64,000 bases of DNA from Amphiura filiformis (lineage: Eukaryota; Echinodermata; Ophiuroidea; Amphilepidida; Amphiuridae): NCBI RefSeq assembly GCF_039555335.1, contig NC_092628.1, forward strand, positions 64,303,235 to 64,367,234, read 5' to 3'. Position numbers and translations under genes: made by a program. Below, one piece after another: positions 58,718 through 64,000 of the stretch. Each line of letters opens with the position of its first letter. Position 1 is the first letter of the stretch. The notes below the pieces were generated by a model, which was not told where the DNA came from, ran no database searches, and saw only the letters and a list, made by a program, of their open reading frames with translations.

Positions 58718-61509
58718 TACGACATTTCGAGGACATTGAGATCGGCGTGCAGAAGGATAAGGCCAATGAAAGTTAATTCCGAGTTTATCGTCCCCTTTTT
58801 TTCCCAGGTTGGTGAGGTGACTTTTTCATTTTTCATTATTCATTATTTCAACAGATTTCATTATTGACCTAAAATGCGTGTTGATTTAAAGCCACACTCA
58901 TACATGTTATTTATAAACATGTTTTTATATTGGTAGGGACTAGAAAAGTTAGAAAAGGGCCTCGTTTTGCTTCCAAGTTATGAATTTATGTGTTTCCAAT
59001 TGCTAAAACTGGTGAAAACACTGATACTTTGAAAATAATGAATTATTTTGGCATTTTTGAAAATTTGACGCGGGTGTTTTTGGTTACCAAAAAGTGATGC
59101 GGGCGGGGGACGATAAACTGGGAATCGACTTTCACTCGCCTAAAGTCTACACGTCGTATATTTATAGCAAATAATTTGACGCATCGCGGTAATGTATTTG
59201 TGAATGAGGAGCGCTATAGATCGTGATTTCATTCATAAAATCTTGAAAGGCTAGACAACCATGGAATCAATTACATCCATGTCTGATTTTGTGGGTAATA
59301 ATGCAAAAACAATGTTATATAAATATAATGTGAAAAATGCTATATCGAGAGAATTATATTATATTATATTATATTATATTATATTATATTATATCATATT
59401 ATATTATATTATTATAAATCATTTCATTCATATCATTTCAAAAATGAATTATCAAAACATATACGATAGGTGAAATTAATTTTCATAAATGGACAGGAAA
59501 ATATATTCAGCTTTGTTCATGCATATAATATAAATGAGAACATTGTGCCGATTTAATCAGTCGAGTCGTTCCCTCACACCAATGACTTGACGCAATTCAC
59601 ACACGAGGGAATTCATAATTGCTTTCTCTATTTTTGTATATTTAGGTCAAATAAATGATAGATCTAGTCTTTCAAGAGATAGCCATATTGGTTGAGCAGA
59701 CCGGTGAACAATGTCATCCGTTATTGATTCAATTGCAATATGATGAAATCCAGTGTGTAAACACAGTAAATCAACGCCCATCTCACTGATTATCATAGCA
59801 AATCATGCAATCTGAACCGAATGGAGTGATGTGATTTGAATGATGACACATGGGAATCTATGATAAAACAACGCCCCTGTGTCTAAAAACACCTCATAAT
59901 TATTGATATTATTTTTTTCATTAGGCCACCCCAAGCTATGATTTCTACGCAAAATTTCTGAATCAGACCAAAAAACTCTTTTGCGATTGAACATAAAAAT
60001 TAATTTACCAATTAATTAACATTATTATATATATATAATTATATGTATGCATGCTTAATCAAACTTTAAAAATACATACACAAATATAATTCTCAAACCT
60101 TCCAATTACGATATAACTCATAATTATTGATATTATTTTTTATTAGGTCATCTAAGTTATGCAAAATTTGTGAATCAGACCATGCAGATCTATTCATTAT
60201 TTAAGATCTCTGATTTAATATTAGCTCTTCGTGATATCTGCTCTTAAAATTTAAATCTACAAACTAATTCTAAATAACATCACTAGGATGTATCGACATG
60301 ATCGAAGTAAAAATGTTTAAGCAAACAGCAGCAGCAACAATAACAGCAACAACAACAACGACAACAGCAGCAGCAGCAGCAACAACAACAACAACAACAG
60401 CAACAACAACAACAACAGCAACAAGAACAACAACAGTAGCAACAACAACCTACAGAACATAATTCTCAAACCCTTTATATTTTTTTTTCGTTTTTTCAAA
60501 GTTACAAAATGAACAGGTGGATCCGGTAAGGTGGATGGTATATAATTGTCGTCAGATATATATAACCCGAGTTCATGAACCTTCTTGAATCACTGACATT
60601 CAATAGACCAGTGTTAAAGTTTCAAATGACTTCTCATGCACAAAACTCAACCTTGAAAGTTTTTGACAAAAGAATATTTATTTTGATTTACAAAAATACG
60701 TATAGTTCGTGTTCGCGTGACAATAATAGGGGTAGTCCTAACTATTACAAAATTATATAACTCTGTTCAATATATGTAAGTTCTTATTATTAAAAAGAAA
60801 CACCATTTTTTAGGTTGCATAGTGTTTATATCAACAAATATTTCACATGTTTTCCCGATTACATTAACAGGTACTTACCAAATTTGGTAGGTATAGTTTT
60901 GATATATTGCTATCTACGGAAGACAACATTTGTCCTGTTGAAACAGTTGAGTTTTCCCATACACGGCTGCATAGTGACATTCGGTGGTCTTGTAGAGTGA
61001 TGTTTGAATTATTTGGCTAAAAATCAGCCAGTGTTTTCAGACCAATTATAAGCTTGCTTAACCAATATATTCTAGTGGCATGTTTTACTTATCCCCACCA
61101 TTCCCAACGACCATTACACGCCGACTATACTCTCACATATTCCCAATAACTCACATGTAGTTGTCATGACGAGTCGCTCAACTGATCTGTGTAAAAATGA
61201 AGTGAATGGTGGTGGCGCATTACAGATACAAATATTGGCCCAGCACGGTTTGAGTACAATGTGTATGCAGATATTTCAAAATGAATGGCAGGATCAAGTC
61301 AATTGATAAATAACTGTTTACCAGAACACTGAAAAACAAAAATGTTTAGTCGGTACATACAAAGATAACAATCTTCAGCTGTTTAACTCTATATGTATAA
61401 GTAATAATTCTTCTCTAGCAGTACAAAATCCAAGATTTCAGCACCTTCGCAGAGTTTGTGTGCGGTTTTGCATTCTGATTAACATTAATAGTGGGCCTAT
61501 CGTTTTAAT
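58718..61509. other. Unannotated; contains two microsatellites
   Basis: 59353-59412 is (ATATT)n and 60325-60452 is (CAA/CAG)n. A lone palindrome relative, GCTATCTACGGAAGACAAC, lies at 60909-60927. No gene is recognised in 2.8 kb. Confidence 0.5.
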
Positions 61510-61875
61510 AATATCAGTAAACTAGCCGTGTCCTTTCATCAAACTACAGGTAAAAAAAATACAATTAAATTAAATATATTTAAAATGAACCCTCTTCTAA
61601 ATAACACCATCCAACCAATTTCTTTTCTGATTAACATTGTATAAAACATTTTTAAACATAATCGTTAACTTAATTACTGAGCCAGGTGTGTACTTTCATC
61701 AAGCTGTATCTAAGTAAAAATAATGACAAGTCAATTAAATGGATTTACATTTCAAATGAAAACCTACCCATTTAAATAACTCCCACCAATATGATTATCA
61801 TTTTGTAAAACATAATAGAATTAACTTGACATTAGTGAACCAGGTGTGTACTTTCATCGAGCTGTATATAGCTAG
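61510..61875 (+). repeat. Tandem repeat, about 2-3 units of 160-173 bp
   Basis: The phrase GAGCCAGGTGTGTACTTTCA and relatives recurs near 61515, 61680 and 61840, followed each time by AAGCTGTAT-type sequence, A-rich DNA and AAATAAC(A/T)CC. Divergence between units is about 25-30% by eye. Confidence 0.7.
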
Positions 61876-61927
61876 GTTAAAAAAATAAAACAAAAACAAA
61901 AATCGAGTCAGATACACTTTCAAGTCT

Positions 61928-62434
61928 GCGTTCTCAAAGTTAGACAAGATCCTAAAAAACAGTGCCCTCGGTATGGAGACCAGAATTCGGGTACTCAACT
62001 GCTATGTCATCCCTGTATTAATGTATGGAAGTGAAGCATGGTCAATAACAACAGACATTAAAAGAAGATTGGAGAGCTGCGAGATGTGGTTCCTTAGAAG
62101 AATGATGAAGATCCCGTGGACTGATAAAGTGTCTAATGACGATGTCCTAAGAAGAGCAAATGTGAACAGGAAGCTGTTACGTGAAATCAGAGTTAAGCAG
62201 CTCAAATTCCTTGGTCATATCCTCAGAAAGGATGGTTTCGAGAACCTAGTATTGACAGGAAGAATAGAAGGAACAAGGAGCAGAGGCAGGAAGAGAGTGA
62301 TGTGGTTATCAAATCTGAAAGACTGGCTAAAAGAAAGGGGAGCTGAACATAAAGCGACAGAGCTTCTGGAGATGGCTTATAACAGAGAATTGTGGCATGA
62401 CATGATCGCCAACGTCTTAGGATATGGCACCTAG
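61928..62434 (+). pseudogene. C-terminal end of non-LTR reverse transcriptase (partial)
   Basis: 168 in-frame codons end in TAG; nothing upstream of 61928 belongs to the element. The order of motifs fits the region after the catalytic fingers/palm of endonuclease-reverse transcriptases: AFSKLDKILKN, CYVIPVLMYGSEAW, CEMWFLRRMMKIPW, LKFLGHILRKDG, then RSRGRKRVMWLSNLKDW. The YADD catalytic core and the endonuclease are missing, so it cannot be active. The frame is intact, which suggests fairly recent insertion. Clade (RTE or a relative) is inferred from the motif style and the tail; I cannot confirm it. Confidence 0.85.
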
Positions 62435-62458
62435 AGAGAGAGAGAGAGAGAGAGAGAG
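61928..62458 (+). mobile_element. 5'-truncated LINE insertion with target duplications
   Basis: The retrotransposon 3' end lies between ACACTTTCAAGTCT (61914-61927) and ACACTTTCAAAGTCT (62459-62473), a 14/15-bp target-site duplication with one added A. It ends in an (AG)n tail (62432-62458) that begins at the stop codon, so there is almost no 3' UTR. Short tandem-repeat tails of this kind are known for RTE-like LINEs. The 5' truncation is the usual result of incomplete reverse transcription. Confidence 0.85.
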
Positions 62459-62597
62459 ACACTTTCAAAGTCTACATATTTTATGTAGCTAGGCTATTTA
62501 GTTTTGGCAGTTTAACCCACCCAAAATTATGTGTTACAATTAAAACTTAAGACAAACGAGTTAACAAATGTCGGCGTAAACTCCAGATAAAAAAATT

Positions 62598-62735
62598 GGA
62601 GAATACACCGACATAGGAATCGAACCCGTGACTTTCCGCGCAGCTAAGACAGTAGGGTATAATAACAACATATGCACAATCATGCAGCATGGAACAGGAT
62701 ATCAACAAATGATGCTTTATCACCACGAAGAGAGC
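62598..62735 (-). repeat. tRNA-related dispersed repeat, copy A
   Basis: Minus-strand B box GGTTCGATTCC (62616-62626) within CACGGGTTCGATTCCTATGT. About 135 bp match 63294-63425, sharing GCAGCTAAGACA, CATGGAACAGG-like and ATCAACAAATGATGCTT. The A box is not convincing, so it is not a working tRNA. A tRNA-derived SINE is the best reading. Confidence 0.6.
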
Positions 62736-62743
62736 ATGTAAAT

Positions 62744-63070
62744 GCTATCTACTGAAGATAGCATGCAGGCTAAATGCTATCTACTGAAGATAGCATGTAA
62801 ATACCATCTACTGAAGAGAACATGTAAATGCTATCTACTGAAGATAGCATGTAAATACCATCTACTGAAGAGGGCATAAATGCTATCTACTGAAGATAAC
62901 ATGTAAATACCATCTACTGAAGAGAGCATGTAAATGCTATCTACTGAAGATAGCATGTAATACCTGAAGAAAGTGTGAAGAAGGCATAAATGTTATCTAC
63001 TGAAGATAACATACACATCTATATATATAGCATGCAAATACCATCTGCAGAGGATAACATGCAAAACTGT
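62744..63070. repeat. Palindrome array IV, about 30-bp units
   Basis: About ten units alternate the full core GCTATCTACTGAAGATAGC and a degenerate partner ACCATCTACTGAAGAGAGC, separated by ATGTAAAT. One copy (62992-63010) has matched arm changes GTTATCT...AGATAAC. The spacer differs from array III. It lies between the two tRNA-related repeats. Confidence 0.92.
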
Positions 63071-63293
63071 TTGGGTAGACATTACAGTCAGCGATGATGA
63101 GACATTGCTCTGTGCTTCCTCCTATAATATATACTTATCGCGGATTAATGGCTGTTGTTTTGGTTATGTTTGATACTTGTCTTTCTTGTGAGTTATGTTC
63201 TAGCTGGTCCCTGTCCTTTTACTGTTGGCTATAGGAGTAGTTTTATTCAGAAGTTCCAGCCATGAATACTATGCATCATCTGTTTTCTTGTTA
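63071..63293. other. Unannotated spacer
   Basis: No recognised feature. Confidence 0.4.
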
Positions 63294-63425
63294 TTAACAC
63301 CGACATAGGAATCGAACCCGAGACCTTCCGTGCAGCTAAGACAATAGGGTATACAACATATATGCTCAGCATATTGCACAACAGACACTGGAACAGGAGA
63401 TCAACAAATGATGCTTAATCACCAC
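63294..63425 (-). repeat. tRNA-related dispersed repeat, copy B
   Basis: Second copy of the repeat at 62598-62735, 696 bp away in the same orientation, with the same B box GGTTCGATTCC (about 63312-63322). Together with array IV between them this may be one compound repeat or a local duplication. Confidence 0.6.
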
Positions 63426-63436
63426 TGTAGGAATAT

Positions 63437-63473
63437 ATGTCAAACAAACAAACAAACAAACAAACAAACAAAC
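63437..63473. repeat. (CAAA)n microsatellite
   Basis: About eight CAAA units. Confidence 0.93.
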
Positions 63474-64000
63474 GCATTGGGGATCAGTGTAATGATACAT
63501 AAGGAAACTGAATAGGCGTAAAAAGAGAAAGGGACATTTGCCAGGAAAGGGTTTGGCGCATTGACAAATACGGTACCAGCTCATTCCAGTTGGTTGATAT
63601 ATTGTAGAATGTCCCCGTGGCGACCGCCAGTCCTCATATCAACGAAAAATATATTACACCACTAGTCACTAGTTTAGATTTTTAAAAATGTATCACCAAA
63701 TTGAGTGATTAAAATCTCAGAAACTGGAGGTGAACACACCCCTCGCGCCCCCAACACCCCACCCAAGAACCAACATGTAGTCTACTTGGGTATTGAGGCA
63801 AAAGTACATGTATAACTAAAACATTCCATTTGCCGCCAACGTGCAGTGTCTTTTCCCCTAAAATAGCCTGCCCAATGTGAAAATAATCAAACGCTGAATC
63901 TTGATGTACGTGTTGGAAATTTCGTGTAGTAATTCTTTCGACCAAAATAAAAGGGAATATGAGCATGCGAATGCGATCTATTTATCTACTACTTATTGAT
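63474..64000. other. Unannotated intergenic stretch
   Basis: No gene is supported. A minus-strand frame at 63709-63966 has no recognisable domain. Confidence 0.4.

Noticed and set aside
60317-60499. Leucine-rich membrane peptide
   Set aside because: Translation of a CAA/CAG microsatellite on the minus strand.

Overview
The window looks like nuclear DNA of a marine invertebrate animal. It is AT-rich, with a eukaryotic tRNA-Pro gene, two intron-free metazoan-type PTB/PID reading frames, a retrotransposon remnant, many short inverted-repeat transposons (MITEs) and several kilobases of satellite DNA. The frequent word TAGGCCTA and the mix of repeats suggest a deuterostome such as an echinoderm or hemichordate. 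That placement is a guess; nothing here fixes the species.

Layout. 0-4.4 kb: tRNA-Pro(CGG) on the minus strand, one MITE, a tRNA-derived repeat and a 0.5 kb (ATTT)n tract. 4.4-8.8 kb: a satellite of about 53 bp per unit built around the 19-bp palindrome GCTATCTTCAGAAGATAGC, interrupted by a 1.4 kb block that carries a long inverted repeat. 9.2-14 kb: a TA-flanked MITE and a dispersed repeat in otherwise featureless DNA. 14.16-17.88 kb: a second, larger array of the same satellite, flanked by diverged direct repeats. 18-32 kb: mostly unannotated AT-rich DNA with three inverted-repeat elements and a second copy of the dispersed repeat. 32.0-33.3 kb: PTB-domain gene 1 (minus). 34-39 kb: a MITE and a decayed multicopy transposon-type gene, itself split by a nested MITE. 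39-47 kb: microsatellite, hairpins, several MITEs, single copies of the palindrome, a 90-bp duplication carrying histone-type 3' stem-loops, and a hammerhead-like core. 47.05-48.14 kb: PTB-domain gene 2 (minus). 50-59 kb: a TTAA-flanked MITE, microsatellites, a third array with a one-base variant of the palindrome on about 30-bp spacing, and a 2-kb foldback element with 4-bp target duplications. 61-64 kb: a short tandem repeat, a 5'-truncated LINE with target duplications, paired tRNA-related repeats and a fourth small palindrome array.

The only probable functional host genes are the tRNA and the two PTB proteins. Both proteins have an N-terminal PTB fold followed by a long, low-complexity acidic and basic tail, and they resemble FAM43-type adaptors. 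They lie on the same strand 14 kb apart and may be old tandem relatives. No operon-like logic applies.

The most unusual content is the family of palindromic repeats. The same 19-bp core, with different spacers and a one-base variant, occurs in at least four arrays and about six isolated sites. Some copies carry paired arm changes that keep the palindrome intact.
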